DNA of 64,000 nt, taken from Xanthomonas sp. DAR 35659 (GTDB lineage Bacteria; Pseudomonadota; Gammaproteobacteria; Xanthomonadales; Xanthomonadaceae). Every line of letters begins with the position of its first letter. The stretch's first letter is position 1. The position numbers and the translations under genes were made by a program. The notes beneath the pieces are model-generated. The model was not told where the DNA came from, searched no databases, and saw nothing but the letters and a program-made list of their open reading frames with translations. The stretch covers positions 1,912,001 to 1,976,000 of the forward strand of contig NZ_CP162488.1 of the NCBI RefSeq assembly GCF_041242975.1, given 5' to 3'. This document shows, piece after piece, positions 37,481-48,459 of this stretch.

Positions 37481-38668
37481 ATGCATGTGGATATCGCCAT
37501 CGTCGGTGCCGGTCCCGCCGGCCTGTGTTTCGCCCGCTCGCTGGCCGGCAGCGGGCTGTCGCTGGCGCTGATCGAGCCGCAGCCGCGCGCGGCGCTGGCC
37601 GAGGCCGCCTTCGATGGCCGCGAGATCGCCCTGACCCATGCCTCGCGCGCGGTGCTGGAGCAACTGGACCTGTGGTCGCGGATCGATCCGGAGGAGATCT
37701 CGCCGCTGCGCGATGCGCGGGTGATGAACGGCTCCTCGCCGTTCGCGTTGACCTTCGCCGCGCGCCAGGGGCGCGGTGGCGACCTGGGCTGGCTGGTCCC
37801 CAATCACCTGATCCGCCGCGCCGCGTTCGATGCGGTGCAGGCGCAGCCAGGGCTGACCTTGCTCGATGGCGTCTCGGTGCAGGCGCTGCACTGCGACGAC
37901 ACCCAGGGCCGGCTGCGCCTGTCCGACGGGCGCACGCTGACCGCGCGCCTGGTGGTCGCCGCCGACAGCCGTTTTTCCAGCACCCGGCGCATGCTCGGTA
38001 TCGGTGCGCAGATGCGCGACTTCGGCCGCAGCATGCTGGTGTGCCGGGTCCGCCACGAGCGGCCGCATCACCATGCCGCGTGGGAATGGTTCGGCTACGG
38101 CCAGACCCTGGCGCTGCTGCCGCTGCACGGCAACCAGGCGTCGGCGGTGCTGACCCTGGCCCCGGAGCGGGCCCAGGTGCTGCTGCAGATGGACGAGGCC
38201 GCGCTGGGCGCGGAGATCAGCGCGCGCTTCGAGCACCGGCTCGGCGCGATGACGCCGCTGGTGCGGCCGCAGGCCTATCCGCTGGTCGCGGTGTACGCGC
38301 AGCGTTTCGTCGGCAAGCGTTACGCGCTGATCGGCGACGCCGCGGTGGGCATGCATCCGGTGACCGCGCACGGCTTCAACTTCGGCCTGCAGAGCCAGGC
38401 GCGGCTGGCGCGCGCATTGCACGCGGCAGTGGCGCAGGGCCGCGACATCGCCGCGCCGGCCTTGCTGGCCGGCTACGAACGCGGCCATCGCCTGGCCACG
38501 CGGCCGCTGTACGAGGCGACCAACGCGATCGCCGCGCTGTACACCGACGACCGCCTGCCGGCGCGCGCCCTGCGCAACGCCGCGCTGCGCGTGGCCGACC
38601 GGGTGGCGCCGTTCAAGCGCGCGATCGCCGCGCACCTGACCCAGCGCGTGGCGCAGGGCGCGCGCTGA
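37481..38668 (+). CDS. ubiM: FAD-dependent ubiquinone hydroxylase (UbiM type)
   Basis: 395-residue flavoprotein monooxygenase of the UbiH/UbiF/UbiM group. The FAD dinucleotide motif at the start is DIAIVGAGPAGLCFARSLAGSGL; the second FAD motif is YALIGDAAVGMHPVTAHGFNFGLQS, the ubiquinone-hydroxylase signature. The NADPH/FAD DG-like motif (VVAADSRFSSTRRMLGI) lies between. UbiM enzymes hydroxylate one or more positions of the quinone ring with molecular oxygen. The assignment to UbiM, not UbiH or UbiF, rests on overall resemblance, including the HERPHHHAAWEWFGYGQTLALLPL stretch, and should be treated as likely. It is alone in its transcript as far as spacing shows. Confidence 0.85.
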   Translation: MHVDIAIVGAGPAGLCFARSLAGSGLSLALIEPQPRAALAEAAFDGREIALTHASRAVLEQLDLWSRIDPEEISPLRDARVMNGSSPFALTFAARQGRGGDLGWLVPNHLIRRAAFDAVQAQPGLTLLDGVSVQALHCDDTQGRLRLSDGRTLTARLVVAADSRFSSTRRMLGIGAQMRDFGRSMLVCRVRHERPHHHAAWEWFGYGQTLALLPLHGNQASAVLTLAPERAQVLLQMDEAALGAEISARFEHRLGAMTPLVRPQAYPLVAVYAQRFVGKRYALIGDAAVGMHPVTAHGFNFGLQSQARLARALHAAVAQGRDIAAPALLAGYERGHRLATRPLYEATNAIAALYTDDRLPARALRNAALRVADRVAPFKRAIAAHLTQRVAQGAR

Positions 38669-38698
38669 GGTGCGCGTGCGATGACGCATTGCACGCTC

Positions 38699-38764
38699 GT
38701 GTAGGAGCGGCTTCAGCCGCGACTGATCCTGTCAGATCCTGTCGCGGCTGAAGCCGCTCCTACA
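38699..38764. repeat. inverted pair of AGCGGCTTCAGCCGC repeats
   Basis: A plus-sense copy (38701-38723) and an inverse copy (38740-38764) separated by about 16 bases lie between two convergent genes (ubiM and the hypothetical gene at 38825). The pair could fold into a hairpin and serve as a two-way terminator. Confidence 0.85.
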
Positions 38765-38824
38765 AACGCCGGCGTCGGGACACGGCCACAAAAATATCGT
38801 TGCCTGGACAGGTACGAAAAAGCG

Positions 38825-39193
38825 TTAGCGCTGCGGGGTGCCATCGAGGCGGTGTTCTTCAGCCCCGGCAACGAGCAGGGCGAGGACGCCCTGCACATCG
38901 CCCGAGCACTGCGCCGCCTCGATCGGGGCGATGGCCCAGGCGCAGCCGGCGTGGCGCAGATGCTGGCGCCAGTCGCCGCGCCAGCCCTCCAACTCGTGCA
39001 GGCCCAGAAACACCGAGCCGCCGCTATCGGCCTGCCCGCCGCGGATGGATTGCGACAGGCAGAACGGACGCGCCGCGTCGGGATCGAGCGAGAACAGGTA
39101 CACGTCGTGCCGCGCGTCCTCGGCCGAGGGCGCGATGTTGCGCGCGGCGATCTGGATCAGCACGGCGCGGCCGCGCCGCGCAGGTGCCGGCAA
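38825..39193 (-). CDS. hypothetical protein, about 112-122 residues
   Basis: The protein-like composition (LIQIAARNIAPSAEDARHDVYLFSLDPD, GGSVFLGLHELEGWRGDWRQHLRHAGCAWAIAP) and position behind the S4 gene on the same strand support a real gene. No family was recognised. The frame opens with a TTG at 39193; a GTG at 39163 giving LIQIAARNI is an equally good start. No signal peptide or membrane segment is visible. Confidence 0.6.
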   Translation of the reverse strand: MPAPARRGRAVLIQIAARNIAPSAEDARHDVYLFSLDPDAARPFCLSQSIRGGQADSGGSVFLGLHELEGWRGDWRQHLRHAGCAWAIAPIEAAQCSGDVQGVLALLVAGAEEHRLDGTPQR

Positions 39194-39212
39194 CGCGGCG
39201 CGCCGCCCGCGC

Positions 39213-39434
39213 TCATGCCTTGCCGATCACCCGGATCTGCACGCCGTCCAGGGTGACGACCTGGCCCGCGTGGATCTTGCAGGCCTTGCGCAGTTCGACC
39301 TCGCCGTCCACCCGCACCTGGCCTTCGCTGATCACGGCCTTGGCCGCGCCGCCGCTGTCGCACACGCCGGTCAGCTTCAACAGGTGCTTGAGTTCGACGT
39401 AGTCGCTTTCTAACTGGAGATCGATGGTCTGCAT
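39213..39434 (-). CDS. S4-domain RNA-binding protein (YbcJ type)
   Basis: 73-residue protein made up of one S4 RNA-binding fold: YVELKHLLKLTGVCDSGGAAKAVISEGQVRVDGEVELRKACKIHAGQVVTL. This is the size and pattern of YbcJ-family proteins, which bind RNA and are thought to act on ribosomes or tRNA; no precise job is established. The ATG at 39434 starts the recognisable domain; upstream translation is unrelated. The hypothetical gene at 38825 follows after about 20 bases. Confidence 0.88.
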   Translation of the reverse strand: MQTIDLQLESDYVELKHLLKLTGVCDSGGAAKAVISEGQVRVDGEVELRKACKIHAGQVVTLDGVQIRVIGKA

Positions 39435-39629
39435 GGGGGCTGTGCTCGGAAATCGGCGCCCATTGTCGGTCATTCGCGCAACAAACGCTCGGACTTCGCG
39501 CCGCGTCGCGTTTGCCGCCGCTACGACCGCGATCCGCGCGGTTGCAGTCGCTACCGATCCATCGCACCGGCGCGCAAGCCAACGAACGCTGACCGACCCG
39601 CGCGCGGCGAACGCCCGCGCGGCCATCGA

Positions 39630-40286
39630 TCACGCGCGCGCGAAGCGCGCCGCCTCCTCGAGCAGGTCACTGGCCTTGCGCAGGCTGGCGCCGCCCAGCC
39701 AGCGATCGACCAGCCGTGCCAGTCGCGGCCGCGCCGGATCGCGCGAGCGCCAATAGAGCGCCGCGCACAACGCCAGGCCGGCCACGCCGATGCCGAGTCC
39801 GGCCCAGACCATGCCCGGTGCGTGCGCCAGCAGATCGACGCCGGCCAGCGCGGCCAGCACCATCAGCGCCGGCACCCACAGCAACCACCACGACAGCCCG
39901 CACAGCAGGCCGGCGAGGACATATCCGCGCCGGGTGTGCGCGAGCTGGCGCTGGATCTCCAGCACCGGCGCCGCGTAGTCGATGCGCAGCAGCCGGCCCA
40001 GCACGATGCCGGCCATCGCCACGGCGACCACGCCGTAGACATGCACCGCCACGCCGGCGGCGATCACGTGCGTCGGCAACGCCTGGTGCCGCCACAGCAG
40101 GCCGGCCAAGGCGATGCAGGCCAGTCCGAACGGCAACTGCAGCAGTTGCCCCCAGAGCAGCGGGCGCAGACTGCCGCGGACGCGCTGCAGGTCCTGCCGC
40201 AGCAGGGCCTGCAACTGCAGGCGGTCGTGGCGTTGCAGGCGCAGGTCCAGTGCCTGCCAGGCGTGTTTCAGTGCGTCGGGATGCAT
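39630..40286 (-). CDS. membrane protein encoded with an ECF sigma factor
   Basis: 218 residues. The N-terminal ~35 residues are soluble (DALKHAWQALDLRLQRHDRLQLQAL). Four hydrophobic segments follow (LLQLPFGLACIALAGLLW, HVIAAGVAVHVYGVVAVAMAGIVLG, VLAGLLCGLSWWLLWVPALMVLAALA, MVWAGLGIGVAGLALCAALYW), then a basic tail. It starts 23 bases after the sigma gene on the same strand. A soluble N-terminus before membrane helices fits an anti-sigma factor or a sigma-linked membrane protein, but no known anti-sigma motif was seen. Confidence 0.75.
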   Translation of the reverse strand: MHPDALKHAWQALDLRLQRHDRLQLQALLRQDLQRVRGSLRPLLWGQLLQLPFGLACIALAGLLWRHQALPTHVIAAGVAVHVYGVVAVAMAGIVLGRLLRIDYAAPVLEIQRQLAHTRRGYVLAGLLCGLSWWLLWVPALMVLAALAGVDLLAHAPGMVWAGLGIGVAGLALCAALYWRSRDPARPRLARLVDRWLGGASLRKASDLLEEAARFARA

Positions 40287-40309
40287 GGGGCGGAGTCCTG
40301 TCGGGTGGG

Positions 40310-40816
40310 TCAGAGTTCGTTGCGAAGCCGCTGCTTGAGGCGGCCGATCTTGGTGGAGACGTTGCTTTCGCCGATGCCGAGGATCTCGGCGATCTCGCGT
40401 TGCGGCGTGTCGTCCAGGTACAGCAACGCCAGTGCCCGCTCCAGCGGCGGCAACTGGGCGATGAAGCGGTACAGCGCCTGCACCTGACGCTCGCGCTCCG
40501 GGTCGGCGGCCTGCGGGTCGGCCGGCTCCGTGTCGTCCAGCGGCTGGGCCTGGCGATGCGCACGGCTGCGTCCGCGCAGGTCGCCGATCGCCACGTTCAA
40601 CGCGATCCGGTACAGCCAGGTGGAGAACGCGCGCTGCCGGTCGTAGCGCGGGAAGGCGCGCCAGGCCTGGGCCGCGATCTCCTGGATCAGGTCGGCGCGG
40701 TCCTCGGGGTGCCAGCAGTAGCTGCCGGCGACCTTGGCGACGATGCCGCGGTGGGCCTGGAACAGGCTGGCGAAGGCGTCGGCGGGCGCGATGGGAGGGG
40801 TGGGGCGGTCGGGCAT
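40310..40816 (-). CDS. ECF-type RNA polymerase sigma factor
   Basis: 168-residue sigma-70 family protein with region 2 (HPEDRADLIQEIAAQAWRAFPRYDRQRAFSTWLYRIALNVAI) and region 4 (LPPLERALALLYLDDTPQREIAEILGIGESNVSTKIGRLKQRL), without regions 1 and 3. It should direct polymerase to a specific stress or envelope regulon; the trigger is unknown. It is followed on the same strand by a membrane protein that may control it. Confidence 0.92.
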   Translation of the reverse strand: MPDRPTPPIAPADAFASLFQAHRGIVAKVAGSYCWHPEDRADLIQEIAAQAWRAFPRYDRQRAFSTWLYRIALNVAIGDLRGRSRAHRQAQPLDDTEPADPQAADPERERQVQALYRFIAQLPPLERALALLYLDDTPQREIAEILGIGESNVSTKIGRLKQRLRNEL

Positions 40817-40977
40817 GGGGCGCGTGGAAGGGGAGTCTGTGGGGTGATTCGCCGCAGCGCGGGGTTTCTCACGCCTGAACGGGGCCGTTCACCTGCTTTC
40901 GACATGCGGCCCGCCAAGGCGCACAATAGGGGCTTATTTGCGCCTGCCGGTTCTGTGCGGCGCCCCCGGAGTCTCCC

Positions 40978-42969
<1,992 letters not shown>

Positions 42970-42970
42970 A

Positions 42971-43113
42971 GAGCTGGGAACAGGGAGTAGGGAATCGGGA
43001 ATGGGGGCGTTCCCGCTGCCGCAACCCGCCTGTCTTCCCGTAGCTAGCCATCGTCCCAGATGGCAGCAGCCCGCTGTTGCCACTCCCCATTCCCGATTCC
43101 CCATTCCCAGCTC
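42971..43113. repeat. inverted pair of GGGAATCGGGAATGGGG repeats
   Basis: A left arm at 42971-43007 (GAGCTGGGAACAGGGAGTAG then GGAATCGGGAATGGGG) and a right arm at 43081-43113, largely its reverse complement (CCCCATTCCCGATTCCCCAT). They frame the gap between the helicase gene and the pseudouridine synthase gene. Related sequence occurs near 31.1 kb and, in decayed form, at 53.45-53.47 kb. Confidence 0.8.
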
Positions 43114-43833
43114 ATGTCCGTCCGCCTCAACAAGCACATCGCCGAGACCGGCTACTGTTCGCGCCGCGAGGCGGACCGGCTGATCGCCGCGCGCCGGGTC
43201 ACCGTCAACGGCATGCCCGGCGGGGTCGGCTCGGTGGTGGGCGAGGGCGATGAGGTCAAGGTCGATGGGCAGCCGCTGCGCGCGCGCGCCAAGGCCAAGA
43301 GCGGGCGGCGCCATGTCTACATCGCGCTGAACAAGCCGGTCGGGGTGACCTGCACCACCGAGAGCGCGGTCAAGGGCAACATCGTCGACTTCGTCGGCCA
43401 CGAGCAGCGCATCTTCCCGATCGGGCGCCTGGACAAGGAGTCCGAGGGGCTGATCCTGATGACCAGCAACGGCGACATCGTCAACGAGATCCTGCGCGCG
43501 GAGAACCGCCACCAGAAGGAATACCTGGTCGCGGTGAACAAGCCGGTCACCGACGAATTCCTGCGCGGCATGGCGCGCGGGGTGCGCGTGCACAACGAGA
43601 TGACGCTGCCGTGCCGCACCGCGCGCATCGCCAAGTTCGGCTTCCGCATCGTGCTCGAGCAGGGCCTGAACCGGCAGATCCGGCTGATGGCCGCCGCGTT
43701 CGACTACCGCGTCACCCAGCTGCGCCGCGTGCGCATCGACAACATCAAGCTCGGCGCGCTGAAGCCGGGGCAGTGGCGCAATCTCACCGAACAGGAACTG
43801 CACGGGCTGCTGCCGCAACGCCAGGACTGGTGA
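43114..43833 (+). CDS. rluF: 23S rRNA pseudouridine synthase, RluF type
   Basis: 239-residue RsuA-family pseudouridine synthase. The N-terminal S4 domain (VRLNKHIAETGYCSRREADRLIAARRVTVNG) binds RNA. The catalytic domain has YIALNKPVGVTCTT and the active-site Asp in IFPIGRLDKESEGLILMT. The RluF-like block LEQGLNRQIRLMAAAFDYRVTQLRRVRIDNI points to modification of U2604 (E. coli numbering) in helix 74 of 23S rRNA. RluB or RluE are less likely because of the DKESEGL and FDYRV patterns. The ATG at 43114 follows the repeat arm directly. Confidence 0.9.
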   Translation: MSVRLNKHIAETGYCSRREADRLIAARRVTVNGMPGGVGSVVGEGDEVKVDGQPLRARAKAKSGRRHVYIALNKPVGVTCTTESAVKGNIVDFVGHEQRIFPIGRLDKESEGLILMTSNGDIVNEILRAENRHQKEYLVAVNKPVTDEFLRGMARGVRVHNEMTLPCRTARIAKFGFRIVLEQGLNRQIRLMAAAFDYRVTQLRRVRIDNIKLGALKPGQWRNLTEQELHGLLPQRQDW

Positions 43834-43914
43834 TCGGCGGGCGCACGCCTTCACTGGCGTCGGCCGCATTTTTGGCGATACTCGCCGGGCATCCGCCGCC
43901 GGCCCCCCGCTCCC

Positions 43915-44982
43915 GTGATCAAGCCACGCAAGCCCGACAACGAAGCCGACCGCCTGCGCGCGCTGCATGCGTTGCGGATCCTCGATACCGAGCCGGAAGC
44001 GGCCTACGACGACCTGGTCGGCATCGCCGCCAGCCTGTGCGATACGCCGTCGGCGCTGATCTCGCTGGTCGACGGCGAGCGCCAGTGGCTGAAGTCGCAA
44101 CGCAACGTCACCTTGCTCAGCGCGGCGCGCGACGATTCCTTCTGCGGCCACGCCATCCTGAATCCGCAGCAGGTGATGGTGGTCGCCGACGCCGCGGTGG
44201 ACCCGCGCTTCGCCTTCAATCCGCTGGTCACCGAGGTCGGGGTGCGCTTCTACGCGGGCTCGCCCCTGGTCGACCGCGACGGGCTGGCGGTGGGCGCGCT
44301 GTGCGTGCTCGACCGTCGCCCGCGCACGCTGGAGCCGGAACAGGTGGTGGCGCTGCAGGCGCTGTCGCGGCAGGTGATGCAGTTGATCGAGCTGCGCCGC
44401 ACCAGCCACGCACTGGCACTGCAGCTACGCGAGCGCGACTGGTACGAGCAGCAGTTGGCGCAGTACCAGTCCACGCTGGAATCGCTCAACGCCGACCTGC
44501 TCGAACAGGCGCGGACCGATCCGCTGACCGGACTGCTCAACCGGCGCGCCTTCGCCTCCGCGCTGATGGTCAACGTGGAGGCGGCGCATCTCGACGGCGG
44601 CCCGCTGAGCGTGGCCCTGCTGGACCTGGACTACTTCAAGACCGTCAACGACCTGCACGGCCACGACAAGGGCGATGCGGTGCTGCAGGCGCTGGCGGAC
44701 ATGCTGCGCGCGCGGGCGCCGTCGGCCAGCCTGGTGGCGCGCTACGGCGGCGAGGAGTTCGCGGTGCTGCTGCCGGGGCTGGACGCCACCCAGGCCATGC
44801 GCGAGTGCGAAGCGCTGCGGCACGAGGTCGCCCTGCTGCGCACCGGGGTGCCGCTGACCGCCAGCTTCGGCGTCGCCGCCTACCAACAACCGGAAAGCGC
44901 CGAGCAACTGCTCAAGCGTGCCGACCTCGCCCTGTACCGGGCCAAGCGCGCCGGCCGCGATTGCGTGTCGCTGGCGGAGTGA
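43915..44982 (+). CDS. GAF-GGDEF diguanylate cyclase
   Basis: 355-residue soluble protein starting at a GTG. The N-terminal GAF domain (about 20-165) has the segment RILDTEPEAAYDDLVGIAASLCDTPSALISLVDGERQWLKS typical of GAF-GGDEF cyclases. After a coiled linker comes the GGDEF domain (about 200-350) with DPLTGLLNRRAF, LLDLDYFKTVNDLHGHDKGD and an intact active site GGEEF near 278-282. No RxxD inhibitory site stands five residues before the active site, so product inhibition may be absent. It should make cyclic-di-GMP in response to a small molecule bound by GAF. Confidence 0.93.
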   Translation: MIKPRKPDNEADRLRALHALRILDTEPEAAYDDLVGIAASLCDTPSALISLVDGERQWLKSQRNVTLLSAARDDSFCGHAILNPQQVMVVADAAVDPRFAFNPLVTEVGVRFYAGSPLVDRDGLAVGALCVLDRRPRTLEPEQVVALQALSRQVMQLIELRRTSHALALQLRERDWYEQQLAQYQSTLESLNADLLEQARTDPLTGLLNRRAFASALMVNVEAAHLDGGPLSVALLDLDYFKTVNDLHGHDKGDAVLQALADMLRARAPSASLVARYGGEEFAVLLPGLDATQAMRECEALRHEVALLRTGVPLTASFGVAAYQQPESAEQLLKRADLALYRAKRAGRDCVSLAE

Positions 44983-45000
44983 GTCGCGCCAGCGCGCGGC

Positions 45001-45960
45001 TCAGTCCAGCGCGTTCTTCGCTTCGGACGTGGCCAGCAGTTCCGGGTGCCGCAGCGGCCTGGAGCGGGTCAGCAGCGGATGCAGGAACACCGCGCCCAGG
45101 ATCACCGCCACGCCCAGGTAGAACAGCGCGGTGAGTTGCTTCTGCTCGTCCAGCAGCACGATCGCGAACACGATCGCGTAGACGGGCTCCAGGTTGGTCA
45201 CCAGTTGCACCGCGTAGGCGCTGAGGTGGCGCAGCGCGACCAGCGCCAGGGCGAATGGCAGCAGCGTGCACAGCAGCGCCAGGGCCAGCAGCAGGGCGGT
45301 GTCGTGCAGGCCCGGCAGCACCAGCAGCGGGCCGCTCAGCGCCGGCAGCAGGATCGGCAGCAGGATCGGCAGCAGCGGCGCCAGCAGCGTCAGGGTGAGG
45401 GTGCCGGCGCCCAGTTCCACCGCGGTCACGGTCAACGGATCGGCGTGATCGACCAGGCGCTTGTTGAGCGAGCCGAACGCGGCCACGAACAACGCCGACA
45501 CCGCGCCGATCGCCACGCCGGCGCGCATCCCGTCGGGCACGCCGCCGACCACCAGCGCCACGCCCGGCAACACCGCCAGGCCGAACACCAGCTCGCTGGG
45601 GCGGAACGGACGCTTGGCCACCCACGGCTCGATCACCGCGGTGAACACCGGCGCCAGCGCGATGCAGGTCGCCGCCACCGAGGCGTTGGCCAGCTTGATC
45701 GCGCCGTAGAAGGTCAGCCAGTGCAGGCCGACCAGCGCGCCGACCGCGGCATAGCCAAGCAGCAGCCTGGGGGTCAGCGCGGCCAGCCCGCGCCACACCC
45801 GCGGCAGCAGTGCCAGCGCCGCCACCACCATCAGCATGCGCCACCACACCAGCGGCAAGGCCGGCAGCGTGATCAGCTTGCCGAGGATCGCGGTGATGCC
45901 CCACAGCAGCACGCAGAAATGGATTTGCAGCTGGGCTTTGGTGGTGGGTTGCAGGGGCAT
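45001..45960 (-). CDS. DMT-superfamily (EamA) transporter
   Basis: 319 residues with ten predicted helices in two EamA repeats. The first starts HFCVLLWGITAILGKLITLPALPLVWWRML, with the family segment FYGAIKLANASVAATCIALAPVFTAVIEP. The second ends HLSAYAVQLVTNLEPVYAIVFAIVLLDEQK, the classic EamA helix-9 pattern. Such proteins export amino acids, metabolites or drugs; the substrate is not evident. The C-terminal tail is short and charged. Convergent with the cyclase gene, 18 bases apart. Confidence 0.9.
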   Translation of the reverse strand: MPLQPTTKAQLQIHFCVLLWGITAILGKLITLPALPLVWWRMLMVVAALALLPRVWRGLAALTPRLLLGYAAVGALVGLHWLTFYGAIKLANASVAATCIALAPVFTAVIEPWVAKRPFRPSELVFGLAVLPGVALVVGGVPDGMRAGVAIGAVSALFVAAFGSLNKRLVDHADPLTVTAVELGAGTLTLTLLAPLLPILLPILLPALSGPLLVLPGLHDTALLLALALLCTLLPFALALVALRHLSAYAVQLVTNLEPVYAIVFAIVLLDEQKQLTALFYLGVAVILGAVFLHPLLTRSRPLRHPELLATSEAKNALD

Positions 45961-46063
45961 GGCGCGTATTGTCGCGCGTTGACGCGGGGCGTGGGGAGAA
46001 TCGGGAATGGGCATCGGCGGCGCACCGGCATTCGCCGACGCTCTTGGCGGTGCGCAGCGCATC

Positions 46064-46255
46064 GCCCCTCTCCCGTCGGGAGAGGGGTTGGGGTGATGGT
46101 CCGGCGCGAAAGCGACTCGCGGAGTTTGGGCACACGAGGCTACGCCCGTACCCTCATCCGCCCCTTCGGGGCACCTTCTCCCGAGGGGAGAAGGGAGTCG
46201 CCGTAGCCCCTCTCCCGTCGGGAGAGGGGTTGGGGTGAGGGTTCGGCGCGCAGCG
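46064..46255. repeat. composite ~190-bp intergenic repeat, copy 2
   Basis: Same module order as the copy at 28895-29090: a CCCCTCTCCCGTCGGGAGAG hairpin with GGTTGGGGTGATGGTCCGGC, a spacer with ACACGAGGCTACGCCCGT, a CCTTCTCCC/GGGAGAAGG hairpin, then the first hairpin again. It lies between the DMT transporter start and the DUF72 stop. Confidence 0.85.
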
Positions 46256-46306
46256 TCTCGCGATGTCTGGTGTCGACGCCGTCGCCCTCCAACTGCGCGC
46301 GACGCC

Positions 46307-47137
46307 TCAGCCCTTGCCGAGTTCGGCCAGCAATGCCATCGCGGCGGCCGGGTTGCGCTCCTTGGCGGCGCTGATGAAGTAGACGAACACCTCGCGCGGC
46401 TTGGAGTTGGCGAGCGGCGTGCCGGCGTGCGGCAACTCGTCCGTGTCCTCGCCACGGCGCCAGGCCTGCGCCTGCGCCGCCCACGCTCGCAGTTCCTTGG
46501 GCGGATAGCCGTGGGCCAGGGTCGCGCGGCTGCGCATCAGCCGCGCGTAGACGAAGTCGGCGGTGAGGTCGGCGAAGGACGGATAGTCGGGCGAATCGGT
46601 GAACACCGTGGCCACGCCGTGGGTGCGGGCCAGGTCCAGCAGGCGCGGCCCGATGCTGGCCGGATCGCGCACTTCCAGCACGTGCCGCAGGCGGCGGCCG
46701 CCGCCCTGCTGCGGCAGCAGGTCCAGGAACACGGCGAGGTCGTCGAGGTCGAGGGTGCGCCCGTGCTCGAACTGCCACAGCAGCGGGCCGAGCTTGTCGC
46801 CGAGGGTGACGATGCCGCCGATGAAGTCCTCGATCTGCGTGCCGGCGCCGGCCAGGCGGCGCATGCCGGTGATGCGCTTGGGCGCCTTGGCCGAGAACAG
46901 GAAGCCCGGCGGTGTCTCGTCGCGCCAGCGCGCGTAGGTCTCCGGCTTCTGCGCGCCGTAGTAGGTGCCGTTGATCTCGATGCTGGTGACGTGGCGGCTG
47001 GCGTATTCGAGCTCGCGACGCTGCACCAGGCCCTGCGGATAGAACATGCCGCCGCGCCAGGGCGCATAGGTCCAGCCGCCGATGCCGACGCGGATGCCGT
47101 CGGACGCGGCCGGGGCGGAGTCGAAGAGATCGTTCAT
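46307..47137 (-). CDS. DUF72 (YecE-like) protein
   Basis: 276-residue protein of the DUF72 family, TIM-barrel proteins of unknown activity. Signature stretches are [59 protein letters not shown] and a late acidic/Arg block FVYARLMRS. The ATG at 47137 is chosen because the domain starts about 15 residues later; upstream translation is Ala-rich. Divergent from the RraA-like gene with about 150 bases between. Confidence 0.9.
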   Translation of the reverse strand: MNDLFDSAPAASDGIRVGIGGWTYAPWRGGMFYPQGLVQRRELEYASRHVTSIEINGTYYGAQKPETYARWRDETPPGFLFSAKAPKRITGMRRLAGAGTQIEDFIGGIVTLGDKLGPLLWQFEHGRTLDLDDLAVFLDLLPQQGGGRRLRHVLEVRDPASIGPRLLDLARTHGVATVFTDSPDYPSFADLTADFVYARLMRSRATLAHGYPPKELRAWAAQAQAWRRGEDTDELPHAGTPLANSKPREVFVYFISAAKERNPAAAMALLAELGKG

Positions 47138-47284
47138 GGCATGTGCGCCGGCGCGGACAGGGAAGAGGGATTGTGCCGCACTGCGCGCCGCGGCCGCGTG
47201 CATGGCGCGCGTGGCCGTCGGGCTGCGCGTCGGCGACCGGCGCGCCGCGCTACCATCGTGGCGACGCCCCGCGCCCGACCGACC

Positions 47285-47767
47285 ATGCCCTGGACCACGC
47301 CCGATCTATGCGATGCCCACCCCCAGGTCCAGGTGGCCGAACCGCTGTTCCGCAGCTACGGCGGCCACGCCGCGTTCTGTGGGCCGATCGTCACCGTGCA
47401 CTGCGTGGAGGACAACTCGCGCGTCCGCGAGTTGGCGGCCACGCCCGGCGCCGGCCGGGTCATCGTGGTGGATGGACAGGGCTCGCGGCGGTGCGCGCTG
47501 CTCGGCGACCAGATCGCCGAGAACGCGGTGCGACACGGTTGGGCCGGGCTGTTGATCCATGGGTGCGTGCGCGACGTGGAGGCGCTGGCGGCGTTGCCGC
47601 TGGGCGTGCAGGCGCTGGCCGCGTGCCCGCGCAAGACCGAGAAGCGTGGCCTGGGCGAGGTCGACGTACCCGTGCGCTTCGCCGGCGTGACCTTCACCCC
47701 CGGGCACTGGTTGTATGCCGATCGCAATGGGGTGTTGGTCGCTGCCCAGGCGCTGCTTCCTGCCTGA
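47285..47767 (+). CDS. rraA: RraA-family protein (RNase E regulator / HMG aldolase fold)
   Basis: 160 residues covering the whole RraA fold. Recognisable parts: [83 protein letters not shown] and the end [19 protein letters not shown]. RraA in E. coli binds RNase E and lowers its activity; closely related proteins are 4-hydroxy-4-methyl-2-oxoglutarate aldolases. The GDQIAENA...HGCVRD pattern is shared by both, so the job is not certain. Single gene on the plus strand. Confidence 0.88.
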   Translation: MPWTTPDLCDAHPQVQVAEPLFRSYGGHAAFCGPIVTVHCVEDNSRVRELAATPGAGRVIVVDGQGSRRCALLGDQIAENAVRHGWAGLLIHGCVRDVEALAALPLGVQALAACPRKTEKRGLGEVDVPVRFAGVTFTPGHWLYADRNGVLVAAQALLPA

Positions 47768-47876
47768 GCGCGCCGGCGGGGGTCCGCGCCGAGCTAACGC
47801 GCTGGCGGTCTTCCGCGGCGCCGCCGCATCCGCCGCGCCCTGCTGCGCGCGGCAGCACGCCCCCGCGTGGGTGCGC

Positions 47877-48278
47877 TCAGGCCGTTGCCGTCGGGCATGC
47901 AGCCGAGGCGCCGACCCGGGCGCGCTCGGCGTCCATGTCGGCCAGCGGCCGCACCTCGATGCTGCCGAAGCGCGACCATGGGAAGTGCGCGGCGATGCGC
48001 AGCGCTTCGTCGTGGTCGCGGGCGTTGATCAGATTGAAGCCGGCCAGCAGCTCGCGGGTTTCGGCGAACGGGCCGTCGGTGATGCGCGCCTGGCCCTGGC
48101 GCGTGCGCAGGGTGCGGGCATGGGCCACCGGCTGCAACTGCTGCGCCAGCACCAGGGTGCCGTCCGCCTGCAGCGCGTCTGCGTGTTCCAGGCAGCCGCG
48201 CATCAGCCGGTCGTACTCCGCGTCCGGCACGGCCTGCAGCAGTGCGGGGTCGATATAGATCAGCAGCAGGAATTGCAT
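47877..48278 (-). CDS. YCII-related DGPF-domain protein
   Basis: 133-residue protein of the YciI/DGPF family (PhnB-linked DGPF proteins). It begins QFLLLIYIDPALLQAVPDAEYDRLM and carries the name-giving motif ITDGPFAETRELLAGFNLI. Family members have an actinorhodin-monooxygenase-like ferredoxin fold and no agreed activity. It is divergent from a second DGPF gene and lies in a locus with an ECF42-type sigma factor, a sigma group known to be tied to DGPF genes. Confidence 0.9.
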   Translation of the reverse strand: MQFLLLIYIDPALLQAVPDAEYDRLMRGCLEHADALQADGTLVLAQQLQPVAHARTLRTRQGQARITDGPFAETRELLAGFNLINARDHDEALRIAAHFPWSRFGSIEVRPLADMDAERARVGASAACPTATA

Positions 48279-48387
48279 GGGGCGACCAGGCGGCGGGGGA
48301 GCGGCCATCATCGCGCACCCGGGCATGGTCGCGTGTTGCGTCGCCGCATCCGGTCGCTGTCGCCGGCGCAATTTTTTTCCGCGGACC

Positions 48388-48414
48388 TGTCGATTTGCGT
48401 CGCCCCGGCGCGTC
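48388..48414 (+). promoter_or_regulatory. candidate ECF42-type promoter
   Basis: TGTCGA (48388-48393), a 17-base spacer and CGTC (48411-48414) stand 46 bases before the plus-strand DGPF gene. From memory, ECF42 sigma factors recognise a TGTCGA -35 and a CGA/TC -10, so this fits the sigma gene three cistrons downstream. The published motif should be compared directly. Confidence 0.55.
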
Positions 48415-48459
48415 GTACCTCACGAACCGCCCGGCCAGCGGGCTGACTGGAGGAATGCG